DNA of 13,391 nucleotides from positions 1 through 13,391 of the forward strand of contig CALMZW010000425.1 in the NCBI GenBank assembly GCA_937870605.1, read 5' to 3'. The stretch comes from an uncultured Synergistaceae bacterium (GTDB taxonomy: Bacteria > Synergistota > Synergistia > Synergistales > Aminobacteriaceae). The translations under genes and the position numbers were made by a program. Below the pieces are notes generated by a model that did not search any database, had not been told where the DNA came from, and was given only the letters and a program-made list of their open reading frames with translations. Below, one piece after another: positions 6,025 through 13,083 of the stretch (its first letter is position 1; every line of letters begins with the position of its first letter).

Positions 6025-7587
6025 GTGGACAGTCTGCTCATTACCGGAGGCGTCGTGTGGAAGGGAACCGGGTTCGTCCGGGGGATGTCCGTTCTTTTGT
6101 CGGGCGATTCGATCGTCGCCGTCGGCGCCGAGGACGACGTCCGCGCCCGTACGCCCGCCGCGTCGCGGGAGCTTCGGCTCTCGGGAGAATCTGTTTTGCC
6201 GGGCGTCACGGACGGGCATCTCCATCTGTCGACCTGGGCGAAACAGCGGGCGCTTCTCGACCTCTCGTCCGCGAAGTCCTTGGCCGACGCGCTCGAAATG
6301 GTGCGGGAGGAAGCGGGGCGACTGCCGGCGGAGCGCTGGGTCCGGGGATGGAACTATAACGACACGCGGTGGCCCGAGGGGCGGTCGTTCACGCGCCGCG
6401 ACCTCGACGCGCTGGGCATCCCGAACCCCATCCTGTTGCAGCGCGTGTGCACGCACATCAACGTCGCGGACGGCAAGGCGCTCGCGCTCTCGGGAATCGA
6501 CAGCCCCGACGGGATCCTGCCCGAACGCGACGCGATCCCGGCGCTCCGGGCGATGGAGCGGAATGTCTTCACGCGCCCCGTTCTGAAGGAAGCGCTGAAG
6601 TCGGCATGCTTCGAGCTGGCCTCGTGGGGCGTGACCTGCGCGCATCCGTGCGGCGCGGACGACTACGGCATGGAAGAGGACCTCTCGCTCTACGACGAGC
6701 TGCATCGGGAAGGATCGCTGCCGCTCCGGATCTTCTCGTATCACGACGACCTCGCGCGCCCGGCGCTGCCGACGGGTTTCGGCGACGGGCAGGTTCACTA
6801 TCAGGGGCTCAAGATCTTCCTCGACGGCAGCCTCGGAGGGCGCACGGCTGCGCTGTCGGCCCCGTACGCGGACGACGCGGGCGAGACGGGGCGCCTGAAC
6901 TGGAGCGACGACGCCGTGCTCGACAAGCTGCGCGCCGCGCGGGAAAAGGGAGTCCAGACGATGCTCCACGCAATTGGAGACGCCGCGCTCGACCAGGCTA
7001 TCCGCTGCATCCGGATCGTGGACGATGCGTTCGGCCGCGACTGCCGCCTTCGTGACCGGATCAACCACGTGATGGTCTGCCGCCCCGACCAGCGGCGCGC
7101 TCTTGCGGAACTCGGACTGTTCTGCGAGATTCAGCCCGCGTTCGTTCCGAGCGATATGAACATGGCCGAAGGCCGCCTCGGAAAGGACCGAATGCCCTGG
7201 GCCTACGCGTGGCGCTCCCTTCTGGACGAAGGGCTGTGCGTTTCCGCGTCGAGCGACGCGCCCGTGGAGTCGGTCAATCCGTGGCTCTCTCTCTGGGCGC
7301 TTACGGAGCGGTCCGATTGGGAGGGGAGGCGCGTCAGCGCCCCCGAACAGCGGCTGACGGTGGAGGAAAGCATTCCGCTCTTCACTTCGAACCCGAACCG
7401 CGCGATCGGGCAGGAGCATCGCCTCGGCCGGATCGAACCCGGATTCGCGGCGGACCTGATCGTCCTCGACCGCGACATATCGACTCTTTCGGGACTGCAG
7501 CTTCGAGGCGCACAGGCCTCCTATGCGTTCGTCGGAGGAATTCTCTCAAAAGGCGTCATCGACGGATGGCCCCGCTTCGGGGCGTAA
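6025..7587 (+). CDS. YtcJ-like metal-dependent amidohydrolase (amidohydrolase 3 family)
   Basis: 520 aa, usual length for the family. The start is the GTG at 6025, 8 nt after GAAGGGG; an upstream in-frame TTG at 6004 lies before that Shine-Dalgarno and is rejected. The N-terminal beta-sandwich strand (LLITGGVV...SIVAVG) leads to the metal motif DGHLHL (H65, H67). Further family landmarks are GLKIFLDGSLGGRTA (K263), LHAIGDAALD (H315), RINHVMV (H348) and SSDAPVESVNPW (D411). The C-terminus GRIEPGFAADLIVLDRD closes the sandwich. These are the ligands and signature blocks of the TIM-barrel amidohydrolases that cleave C-N bonds in amides or cyclic compounds. No signal peptide is seen, so it is cytoplasmic. 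The substrate cannot be read from sequence; N-acyl or formamide-type compounds are typical of relatives. It is a single-gene unit and ends 13 bp from the convergent propeller gene. Confidence 0.9.
   Translation: MDSLLITGGVVWKGTGFVRGMSVLLSGDSIVAVGAEDDVRARTPAASRELRLSGESVLPGVTDGHLHLSTWAKQRALLDLSSAKSLADALEMVREEAGRLPAERWVRGWNYNDTRWPEGRSFTRRDLDALGIPNPILLQRVCTHINVADGKALALSGIDSPDGILPERDAIPALRAMERNVFTRPVLKEALKSACFELASWGVTCAHPCGADDYGMEEDLSLYDELHREGSLPLRIFSYHDDLARPALPTGFGDGQVHYQGLKIFLDGSLGGRTAALSAPYADDAGETGRLNWSDDAVLDKLRAAREKGVQTMLHAIGDAALDQAIRCIRIVDDAFGRDCRLRDRINHVMVCRPDQRRALAELGLFCEIQPAFVPSDMNMAEGRLGKDRMPWAYAWRSLLDEGLCVSASSDAPVESVNPWLSLWALTERSDWEGRRVSAPEQRLTVEESIPLFTSNPNRAIGQEHRLGRIEPGFAADLIVLDRDISTLSGLQLRGAQASYAFVGGILSKGVIDGWPRFGA
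7569..7583. terminator. Hairpin at the convergent gene junction, possible bidirectional terminator
   Basis: GCCCCG-CTT-CGGGGC forms a 6-bp GC stem with a 3-nt loop, overlapping the last codons of the amidohydrolase and 18 bp from the convergent stop codon. No T-tract follows on either strand, so as an intrinsic terminator it is weak. It may mainly stabilise 3' ends. Confidence 0.3.
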
Positions 7588-7600
7588 TCGCCCGGGTCGG

Positions 7601-8509
7601 TTATTCCCTCGCCGCCGACGGATCGGACGCGTCGCGGAGCAACAGCGCCGGTTCGCCGTCAAGGGGCATGACGAAGACGTGGAATCCGAATGTTACGTTT
7701 TTGCCCTTCTTTTTGATGTCCTCCGGGCGCACGCCGCGGAAGAGCACGCCCTTTCCGTCCGGCGTCCAGAACGGGTCGGATGCGGACATTCCCTTCGGGG
7801 AGATCCGGACGGTCGTCCCGTCGGCGGGCGTGTGGAGGAAGACGCCCGATATCGGCTCGCCCCACGCCTTCGAGATCGGGTTGCCCGGTTCGTCGACGTC
7901 GCCGTCGAAGAGCCACATGGATCCGTCGGCCGAGATGCAGAATCGCGTCGCGCTCGATATGCCGGCGCTTCCGGCGACGGGTTCGAGCGGTCTCGACTCC
8001 AGCAGTTTCCCGGCGGGGTCGAACCGGTAGAGCGTCGACAGGTCCTGCGCGTACACGGATGCGCCATCGTGCGCCCAGAACGGCGAATGCACGCCGCCCT
8101 CGTTGTCCATCCGGAAAATCCTCAGGTTCTTTCCCGTCGCGTCGATGATCCCGGGAACCCATTGGGACTTCTCCTCGATCCAGTGGTTGAAGACGAGCCT
8201 CGTCCCGTCGGGCGACCAGCGCGGCCCGTAGCTGTTCTCGCCGGGGACGGCCGCGAGGACTCGGACCTTCTTCGTCGCGACGTCCATCACGGCGATCTTC
8301 CTGCCCTGCCGGTAGTCCGTGAACGCGACGCTCTTTCCGTCGGGCGAGATTTCCGGGTCGTACCCCTTCCCGAGAAGAACGGGCTTCGCGCCGCCCATGT
8401 CGGAGAGCCGGATCTCCCCCTCGCGTTCGAAAATCACGCGTGACGCCCCCCACGCCGCGCCGGACGTCCCCATCGTCAGCAACAAGAGCGCACACAGCAG
8501 CTTTCGCAT
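7601..8509 (-). CDS. Exported PD40/TolB-like beta-propeller protein
   Basis: 302 aa from the ATG at 8509, with GGGGAGGA at about 9-nt spacing. The open frame continues much further upstream, but the strong Shine-Dalgarno followed by a signal peptide (MRKLLCALLLLTMGTSGAAWGA, cut near residue 22) fixes this start. Several WD40-like PD40 blades are visible: DPEISPDGKSVAFTDY (51-66), GPRWSPDGTRLVFNHW (95-110), SPFWAHDGASVYAQD (142-156), an imperfect one near 188-203, and DPFWTPDGKGVLFRG (245-259). The repeats match those of TolB and DPP-IV N-terminal propellers, but the protein lacks TolB's N-terminal domain, is shorter than TolB, and no tol/pal gene is near, so it is not called TolB. It probably acts in the periplasm or outside the cell as a binding protein. 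It is divergent from the AraC-type regulator, which could control it. Confidence 0.85.
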   Translation of the reverse strand: MRKLLCALLLLTMGTSGAAWGASRVIFEREGEIRLSDMGGAKPVLLGKGYDPEISPDGKSVAFTDYRQGRKIAVMDVATKKVRVLAAVPGENSYGPRWSPDGTRLVFNHWIEEKSQWVPGIIDATGKNLRIFRMDNEGGVHSPFWAHDGASVYAQDLSTLYRFDPAGKLLESRPLEPVAGSAGISSATRFCISADGSMWLFDGDVDEPGNPISKAWGEPISGVFLHTPADGTTVRISPKGMSASDPFWTPDGKGVLFRGVRPEDIKKKGKNVTFGFHVFVMPLDGEPALLLRDASDPSAARE

Positions 8510-8526
8510 CGTTGTCGATCCTCCCC

Positions 8527-8557
8527 TTCGCATTCTCTCGCATCCTGCATCTATAAT
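8527..8557 (+). promoter_or_regulatory. Candidate promoter of the AraC-family gene
   Basis: TATAAT (8552-8557) is a perfect -10. TTCGCA (8527-8532) is a 4/6 match to the -35 consensus at a long 19-bp spacing. The leader to the GTG at 8648 would be about 85 nt and would contain most of the half-site repeats at 8562-8596. Confidence 0.45.
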
Positions 8558-8561
8558 TGTA
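8556..8561 (-). promoter_or_regulatory. Possible -10 box of the propeller gene
   Basis: Reading leftward, TACAAT lies 46 bp before the start codon. No convincing -35 is present at 16-18 bp spacing. The box overlaps the plus-strand TATAAT of the AraC gene, so the two divergent promoters would compete. Confidence 0.25.
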
Positions 8562-8596
8562 CCGCCTTCGACCGCTTCGCCCGATAGCCGAAGCGG
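8562..8596. promoter_or_regulatory. Three half-site copies CCGC(C)TTCG, two direct and one inverted
   Basis: CCGCCTTCG (8562-8570) and CCGCTTCG (8572-8579) are direct copies 10 bp apart. CGAAGCGG (8589-8596) is an inverted copy of the second with a 9-nt spacer. The cluster lies just downstream of the overlapping divergent -10 boxes between the propeller and AraC genes. The position fits an operator, perhaps for autoregulation. The inverted pair could instead form an RNA hairpin in the AraC leader. Confidence 0.4.
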
Positions 8597-8647
8597 CGGG
8601 TTTGAGGAGAAAACGACGAAACGCGTCGCGGTGAAAGGATCGGCGGT

Positions 8648-9400
8648 GTGCGGATGGAGCTTCGTTCCGGAAATTCGGATGAGGGGAACATTCTCTTTGT
8701 GGAGGATGGGCGGAATTCCGGAATCCGGTTCGTCTCGGGGACGATGGTCCGCCATGCGTTCCCCGCGCACCTTCACAGAAGCGCGTGCTTCGGCGTGATC
8801 GCCGGAGGAGAGGCGGTTCTCGAAATCTCCGGAGGGGAGCGCCTTCTTCGTGCGGGCGACCGGTACGCCATCCCCGCCATGCGGTCGCATGCGCTTCGTC
8901 CGATCGGGGGCGGCTGGTTCTCGCATCGGGTCTTCGGGACGGATCCGGGACGTTGCCGGGAGATTGCCCGAAGGCTCCGGCACGTGATCGGAACGGAGCT
9001 TCCCGGGGAATGGCCGGACGGATTCGCCGACGCGGAGCGGGCCGCTTCGGCTATTCCGTCCGCATTCCGGGAGATCCTGGCGGTTTTCGAGAGCGAGCCG
9101 GAGCGGGAATGGAGGCTTCACGAGCTGGCGTCGCAGTTCGGAATGCAACCGGCATCCTTTTCGCGGGCGTTTTCGCGCGAGGTCGGCATGCCGGTGACGC
9201 AGTACCTGCTCCTGGCGAAGGTATGGAAATCCGTCCGGATGCTTGAGGAAGGGGCGGCGATCCCCGATGCGGCCTTCGACGCGGGCTTCGCCGACCAGAG
9301 CCACCTGTGCCGGGTCTTTCACCGCTATATGGGCGTCGCCCCCTCCGTCTTCCGCAGGAACCTCCTTCGGCCCGACGGCCTTACAGCAGTGCGGGACTGA
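8648..9400 (+). CDS. AraC-family transcriptional regulator with cupin-like sensor domain
   Basis: 250 aa from the GTG at 8648, which is 8 nt after GAAAGGA. An ATG two codons later is too far from that site. Residues 30-90 form an AraC_binding cupin-like domain (RHAFPAHLHRSACFGVIAGG, then LLRAGDRYAIPAMRSHAL), which normally senses a small ligand. Residues ~150-240 are the AraC/XylS DNA-binding domain with two helix-turn-helix units: LHELASQFGMQPASFSRAFSR, then a second unit read as DAAFDAGFADQSHLCRVFHR plus YMGVAPSVFRR. The protein acts in the cytoplasm as an activator or repressor. Its likely targets are itself and the divergent propeller gene, and possibly the convergent cupin gene, whose 3' end overlaps its own by 20 bp. 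The ligand is unknown. Confidence 0.92.
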   Translation: MRMELRSGNSDEGNILFVEDGRNSGIRFVSGTMVRHAFPAHLHRSACFGVIAGGEAVLEISGGERLLRAGDRYAIPAMRSHALRPIGGGWFSHRVFGTDPGRCREIARRLRHVIGTELPGEWPDGFADAERAASAIPSAFREILAVFESEPEREWRLHELASQFGMQPASFSRAFSREVGMPVTQYLLLAKVWKSVRMLEEGAAIPDAAFDAGFADQSHLCRVFHRYMGVAPSVFRRNLLRPDGLTAVRD

Positions 9401-9773
9401 AGACGGCGAGCAGAAAGAGCCCCGGATGGCCCGCGACGACGCTGTGCGGACGGTCCGCCGGAATGACCGCAACGGCGCCTTCCGCGTATGCGATCTCCCG
9501 TTCTTCCAGCAGGCATCGTCCCACTCCCGCAACGACCTGATGAATTTCCGTCTTCCCGTTGTGGATATGGTCGCCGATGCAACAGCCCGGATTGACCCTC
9601 ACGAGGTGGACGCTGGACGTCCCGTTCGTGTCCGCGCCCGTGACGAGGTGTTTCATCGACACGCCCGCGAATGCCGGATGCGGAGTCCACGCAATGGACT
9701 CCGTTGCTTTCCCTCCCGCCGAACCGCTGACGCTCCCCGTTTCAAACGGAGTCGTTTCAAACGCCGTCTTCAT
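9381..9773 (-). CDS. Small single-domain cupin protein
   Basis: 130 aa from the ATG at 9773, preceded by GGGAGGA at 8 nt. The longer open frame upstream lacks such a site. Both cupin motifs are present. Motif 1 is VNPGCCIGDHIHNGKTEIHQVVAGVG, with metal ligands H69, H71 and E76. Motif 2 is GAVAVIPADRPHSV, with H110. The protein is soluble and cytoplasmic. Cupins of this size include small isomerases, dioxygenases and binding proteins, so the reaction cannot be assigned. It is the last gene of a leftward cluster, 76 bp after the EamA transporter, and its 3' end overlaps that of the AraC gene by 20 bp on the opposite strand. Confidence 0.88.
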   Translation of the reverse strand: MKTAFETTPFETGSVSGSAGGKATESIAWTPHPAFAGVSMKHLVTGADTNGTSSVHLVRVNPGCCIGDHIHNGKTEIHQVVAGVGRCLLEEREIAYAEGAVAVIPADRPHSVVAGHPGLFLLAVFSPALL

Positions 9774-9849
9774 CGTTGCATTCCTCCCGTCGGATGATTG
9801 TGTGACGCGGTGAGGATACGGCAACGAACGGGAGCCGTCTTGAACGATT

Positions 9850-10740
9850 TTATCCTCTTCCCAGGAACATCACCCACGCGCCCGCGACCATGATCGCTGC
9901 GCCGAGCAGTCGGTCGCGGATCGGCTCGCCGTAGAAGAAGCGCGCGAGCACGACGGAGATGAGCACGCCGAACATCGACAGCGGTTCGGCCAGGCTGATC
10001 TCGAGGTCCCGGAGGGCGAAGAGCAGGCACAGGTAGGCGAAGATATTGCACGCGCCCGCGGCGAGCGAGGCGAGCGGACGTTCCCGGAAAAGCGCGAACC
10101 CGAGAAACGTCTGCTTCCGGTATGAAAGCAGAGCGAGCGCAAAGAGCGACGACCAGACGCACTGGATGAGCGCATAGCCGACCGTCGGAGGATTGTGTGC
10201 GAGCATGCCGACCATTCTGGTGTCCACGACTCTCCCGACGGCGATGAAGAAGGACGCCGCGATCATGTACATGCACGGCTTCGAGCGCCACAGCGCCAGA
10301 AGCGATGCGCCGAAGCCCGCGCCCCGGTTCAGGAACGTGCTTCCCCACACCAGAAGCGCCATCCCGGCAAGCTTGAGCAGGGAAATGCTCTCGCCGAGGA
10401 AGAAGACCGACATTGCGAGCAGGAAAAAGACGTTGAAATTGTAGACGGGGCTGACGAGGGAGACCTCTCCCTCCGACAAGGCCCGGATGTAGAGCAGAAT
10501 TCCCGTGAACGAGACGAGAGCGCTCCCCGCCGCGATGAAGACGAAAGCATACCCCTGAGCGGAGGGAGACGCGAGATACTCCGCGACGGCGAACGGCGCG
10601 AGGAGAAGAACGGCGAGAATATCGAGGACGAAAAGCGTCGCGACCGGGGCGCGGTTCTCCCCGAGCTTTTTGAACGAGATCTTCTCGAATCCGAGCAACA
10701 GAATACGGCCCGACATGAACAGAAAAGCGAACAACGACAC
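9850..10740 (-). CDS. EamA-family (DMT superfamily) membrane transporter
   Basis: 296 aa from the GTG at 10740, which has GGGAGGA about 7 nt upstream. The open frame extends much further upstream, but that part overlaps the dipeptidase gene and is a shadow. The protein is almost entirely hydrophobic, with about ten membrane helices in two repeated EamA halves (roughly 1-140 and 150-296). Each half has the typical block near its end: SLVSPVYNFNVFFLLAMSVFFLGE in the first and SLAEPLSMFGVLISVVLARFFYGE in the second. Family members export amino acids and other metabolites across the inner membrane; the substrate here is unknown. The gene starts 20 bp after the dipeptidase ends, so the two are probably co-transcribed. 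Export of amino acids released from dipeptides is a reasonable inference. Confidence 0.88.
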   Translation of the reverse strand: MSLFAFLFMSGRILLLGFEKISFKKLGENRAPVATLFVLDILAVLLLAPFAVAEYLASPSAQGYAFVFIAAGSALVSFTGILLYIRALSEGEVSLVSPVYNFNVFFLLAMSVFFLGESISLLKLAGMALLVWGSTFLNRGAGFGASLLALWRSKPCMYMIAASFFIAVGRVVDTRMVGMLAHNPPTVGYALIQCVWSSLFALALLSYRKQTFLGFALFRERPLASLAAGACNIFAYLCLLFALRDLEISLAEPLSMFGVLISVVLARFFYGEPIRDRLLGAAIMVAGAWVMFLGRG

Positions 10741-10760
10741 GTTTCGTTCCTCCCTGTGCG

Positions 10761-11798
10761 CTATCCGATTGTGGAGCGCAGAAAACGGAGAAGGTTTCCT
10801 CCGAGGATGCCTTCGATCTCCTGTTCCGAATAGCCGCGGAGCAGAAGCTGTTCCGTCAGGAGAGGCATGTTCGCATGCCCCTTGACGCAATCGTAGTTTG
10901 CGAACGGTCCGGGGCCGGAGAAATCGCGCGACTCGTCGCAGAAGTCGAAGCCGAACCCGACGGCCTGCGCGCCCGCGATGTGTCTGATATGGTCGGCGTG
11001 ATTCGCGAGTTCGACCTCGGTCATCGTCGCGTGTTCCGTGTCTCCGACGAAGGTGCTGCACGAATTCATCCCGAGAAGGCCGCCGCGCCCGGCGAGCGTC
11101 CGGATCTGGTCGTCGGTAAGGTTTCGCATCGTATTTGCGAGCGCGCGGCAGTTGGAGTGCGAGGCGATCACGGGGCCGTCGTGGAACGCGAAGACGTCGG
11201 CGAGCCCCTCGTCGTTGAGGTGGCTGACGTCGAGATACATTCCGAGCCCGGCCGCCTCGCGGATCAGGCGGACGCCGAAGTCCGTCAGACCGCCCTTGCG
11301 CCCCTCGTCGACGGGCTTGAAGAAGCACCCGTCGGCGGCATGGTTCCGGCGGCTCCATGTGATGCCGATTCCGCGAACGCCGAGCGCGTGAAAGATCCGG
11401 AGCAGATTCAGGTCCGTTCCGATCGGTTCGGCGCCTTCGAAGGACAGCAGGATCGCGATTTCGCCGCGCTCCTTCGCGGCCAGGATCTCGGTCGTATTCC
11501 GGCAGAGCGCGAAAAGGCCGGGGCTCTCCGCGAGCTCCGCGTACAGAGCCGAAATCTGGTCGAGCGCCCGGCGGAGCGCCATCTCGGGAAGAAAGTCGCT
11601 GTTGATGAAGATCGACGAGATCACAAGATCCAGGCCGCCCTCGCGGAACGAGGGGAGATAGTCGGTTTCGATGACCTTCGTGCGTCCGGCGAGGCGTTTG
11701 CCGAGCACGAACGGCAGCAGGTCGAAGTGGGCGTCCGCGACGAAGCAGCGGCTGTGAAGATCGTGGGCCGCGATTGCGGCTTCGGTGTTTCGTTCCAT
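10761..11798 (-). CDS. Membrane dipeptidase family (peptidase M19) zinc dipeptidase
   Basis: 345 aa from the ATG at 11798, with GGGAGAGGA about 6 nt upstream; this is the usual family length. The zinc ligands are visible in order: H24 and D26 (VADAHFD), bridging E121 (LLSFEGAEP), H193 (YLDVSHLND) and H214 (IASHSNCRAL). The MRNLTDDQI block (R225) and the acidic D285 (VGFGFDFCD) complete the site. Relatives usually read GSDFDG at the last block, so FDFCD is a small variation. M19 enzymes hydrolyse dipeptides, often with a D-residue at the C-terminal side. No signal peptide is present, so it should work in the cytoplasm. It is divergent from a peptide permease operon, which could supply its substrates, and leads a cluster with the EamA transporter and cupin. 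Confidence 0.92.
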   Translation of the reverse strand: MERNTEAAIAAHDLHSRCFVADAHFDLLPFVLGKRLAGRTKVIETDYLPSFREGGLDLVISSIFINSDFLPEMALRRALDQISALYAELAESPGLFALCRNTTEILAAKERGEIAILLSFEGAEPIGTDLNLLRIFHALGVRGIGITWSRRNHAADGCFFKPVDEGRKGGLTDFGVRLIREAAGLGMYLDVSHLNDEGLADVFAFHDGPVIASHSNCRALANTMRNLTDDQIRTLAGRGGLLGMNSCSTFVGDTEHATMTEVELANHADHIRHIAGAQAVGFGFDFCDESRDFSGPGPFANYDCVKGHANMPLLTEQLLLRGYSEQEIEGILGGNLLRFLRSTIG

Positions 11799-11900
11799 GG
11801 AAAATCCTCTCCCTTGCATCGTTCGCCGTACCTGCTTTCCGTTTGTGCGGCAGCGCTGCGGCGAGTCGAAAGATTTCGCTGCGGGAATCACATGTCGGAG

Positions 11901-11909
11901 ATTATGACA
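11901..11909 (-). promoter_or_regulatory. Candidate extended -10 promoter of the dipeptidase cluster
   Basis: Reading leftward, TGTCATAAT combines the TG of an extended -10 with CATAAT (5/6 match). No good -35 is seen, which is common for extended -10 promoters. The leader to the ATG at 11798 would be close to 95 nt. Confidence 0.4.
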
Positions 11910-11970
11910 CGTTGCACGGGAGTTTGATACGCCTCCCCGAAAAAACGGATACTCCTGCGTTCTGCGTTTG

Positions 11971-11999
11971 GAGTCGCCGTCGCTCCCTTTGAGTCTCCG
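11971..11999. repeat. Direct repeat GAGTCnCCG, 20-bp period
   Basis: GAGTCGCCG (11971-11979) and GAGTCTCCG (11991-11999) differ at one base and lie exactly 20 bp apart, on the same face of the helix. They end 15 bp before the predicted -35 of the permease operon. The position is typical for an activator that binds direct half-sites. Confidence 0.35.
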
Positions 12000-12014
12000 G
12001 CGCACGCCTTCTGC

Positions 12015-12043
12015 GGAACACGCCATGACACCTGTGATACAAT
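12015..12043 (+). promoter_or_regulatory. Candidate extended -10 promoter of the peptide permease operon
   Basis: TGATACAAT (12035-12043) is an extended -10 with TACAAT (5/6). GGAACA (12015-12020) at 17-bp spacing matches the -35 at 3/6. Transcription would start near 12050, at the edge of the palindrome at 12051-12070, and give a leader of about 95 nt. Confidence 0.55.
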
Positions 12044-12050
12044 ACGGAAA

Positions 12051-12070
12051 CGGATCCATATATGTATCCG
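12051..12070. promoter_or_regulatory. 20-bp near-perfect palindrome, candidate operator of the permease operon
   Basis: CGGATCCATATATGTATCCG is its own reverse complement except for one mismatched pair (positions 6 and 15). It begins 7 bp after the -10 box and covers the predicted transcription start of the permease operon. A repressor bound there would block initiation. The regulator is not in the window; the AraC protein is a poor candidate because its family usually binds direct repeats. Confidence 0.5.
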
Positions 12071-12144
12071 GAGTGGCGGAAACGGCGAAAACAACACTGT
12101 GAAGGCGCTGTTTTTCCGACATCCGAAAGGAAGGGAGGATTGTC

Positions 12145-13071
12145 GTGCTTTCATACGTCATTCGCAAGGTATTGTATTCGATCCCCGTGGTGTGGGGGGT
12201 GATCACCGTCGTGTTCATCCTCATCAATGTGGTTCCGGGCGACCCCGCCATGATCATGATGGGGCAGCGCGGAGACGAGGAGACCCTGACCAAGATACGG
12301 GCGGACATGGGGCTGGATCTTCCCCTGCATGTGCAGTACGTCCGTTTTCTCGGCCAGGTATGCCGGGGAGATCTTGGAACGTCCTACCGGACGAACGAAA
12401 AGGTCACGGACGCCATTTCGGACCATCTGAACGCCACCGTGCGGCTTGCGCTCGGGGCGCTCGTACTCGGCACCGCGCTCGGCGTCACGATGGGCGTCAT
12501 CTCGGCGGTCAAGCAATATTCCTTCTTCGACTACTCGGCGATGTTCATCGCAATAGCGGGCGTAAGCGCCCCGGTCTTCTGGGTCGGGCTGCTGCTCCTG
12601 ATGACCTTCGCCTACTGGCTCGGATGGGCGCCCGGAGCCGGATTCGGAGACGGTTCCTTCAAGTACCTCATTCTTCCGATGATTACGCTGGGCGTCCGCC
12701 CCGGCGCTCTCACCGCGCGGCTCACGCGCTCCTGCATGCTCGAGGTCCTTAATCAGGACTACATCCGCACCGCCTTCGCGAAGGGGCTTCCCGAAAGGAT
12801 CGTCGTGCTCAAGCACGCGCTCAAGAACGCGATGATTCCCGTCATCACCATCGTGGGAACGCAGATCTCGGAACTTCTCTCTGGAGCGGTGCTGACCGAG
12901 ACGATCTTCGCGTGGCCGGGCATCGGGCGTCTGTCGGTCGATTCCCTGCTGGCGCGGGATCTGCCGATGATCCGCGGGACGGTCATCTTCATGGCCGTCA
13001 TCTTCCTCGCAGCGAACCTGCTCGTGGATATTTCCTACGGGTTCTTCGATCCGAGGATCCGGTACGAGTAG
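12145..13071 (+). CDS. dppB: Peptide ABC transporter permease, DppB/OppB type
   Basis: 308 aa from the GTG at 12145, with AGGGAGGA 5 nt upstream. The N-terminus MLSYVIRKVLYSIPVVWGVITVVFILINVVPGDPA is the classic DppB/GsiC start: one membrane helix, then the PGDPA motif. About six helices are visible. The EAA loop that contacts the ATPase is at about residues 206-235 (DYIRTAFAKGLPERIVVLKH, then ALKNAMIPV). The terminal blocks ETIFAWPGIGRL and FFDPRIRYE are typical. It forms the inner-membrane channel with the DppC-type partner encoded 12 bp downstream and takes up dipeptides or oligopeptides; related systems also carry nickel or glutathione, so the substrate is inferred. No substrate-binding protein precedes it in this window, so that gene probably lies further right or elsewhere. 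Confidence 0.93.
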   Translation: MLSYVIRKVLYSIPVVWGVITVVFILINVVPGDPAMIMMGQRGDEETLTKIRADMGLDLPLHVQYVRFLGQVCRGDLGTSYRTNEKVTDAISDHLNATVRLALGALVLGTALGVTMGVISAVKQYSFFDYSAMFIAIAGVSAPVFWVGLLLLMTFAYWLGWAPGAGFGDGSFKYLILPMITLGVRPGALTARLTRSCMLEVLNQDYIRTAFAKGLPERIVVLKHALKNAMIPVITIVGTQISELLSGAVLTETIFAWPGIGRLSVDSLLARDLPMIRGTVIFMAVIFLAANLLVDISYGFFDPRIRYE

Positions 13072-13083
13072 GGGGCGCGACGA

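Larger units (their letters stand above)
11799..12144. other. Divergent intergenic region, 346 bp
   Basis: This gap lies between the dipeptidase and the peptide permease operon. It holds an extended -10 promoter for each direction, a 20-bp palindrome and a direct repeat, listed separately. In the dipeptidase leader there are also a perfect 10-bp palindrome, GCAGCGCTGC (11850-11859), and a small hairpin, CGAAA-GA-TTTCG (11867-11878). In the permease leader AAAACA and TGTTTT form a weak inverted pair near 12088-12116. No gene is seen in it. Confidence 0.6.

Noticed and set aside
5761..7419. A long minus-strand frame opposite the amidohydrolase that extends into the intergenic gap
   Set aside because: Over most of its length it mirrors a well-identified amidohydrolase. 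Its tail in the gap lacks a start codon with a ribosome site, so a remnant gene there cannot be supported.
7601..8509. Naming the propeller protein TolB
   Set aside because: It has PD40 blades and a signal peptide, but it is shorter than TolB, lacks the N-terminal TolB domain, and no tolA, tolQ, tolR or pal gene is nearby.
8510..9532. Upstream extension of the propeller reading frame across the AraC gene
   Set aside because: The signal peptide and GGGGAGGA site place the real start at 8509. The extension lies opposite the clearly identified AraC gene.
9820..9840. ACGGC/GCCGT inverted repeat between the EamA and cupin genes as a terminator
   Set aside because: The arms are only 5 bp with an 11-nt loop and no T-tract, so it is likely chance. 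The two genes may still be co-transcribed.
10741..11358. Upstream extension of the EamA reading frame into the dipeptidase gene
   Set aside because: The extension is Arg-rich, out of frame with the dipeptidase on the same strand, and the GTG at 10740 has a strong ribosome site directly before the hydrophobic start.
11799..12308. Upstream extension of the dipeptidase frame through the intergenic gap and into the permease gene
   Set aside because: The ATG at 11798 has a strong Shine-Dalgarno and begins at the usual family N-terminus. The extension lies opposite the permease start and over its promoter.
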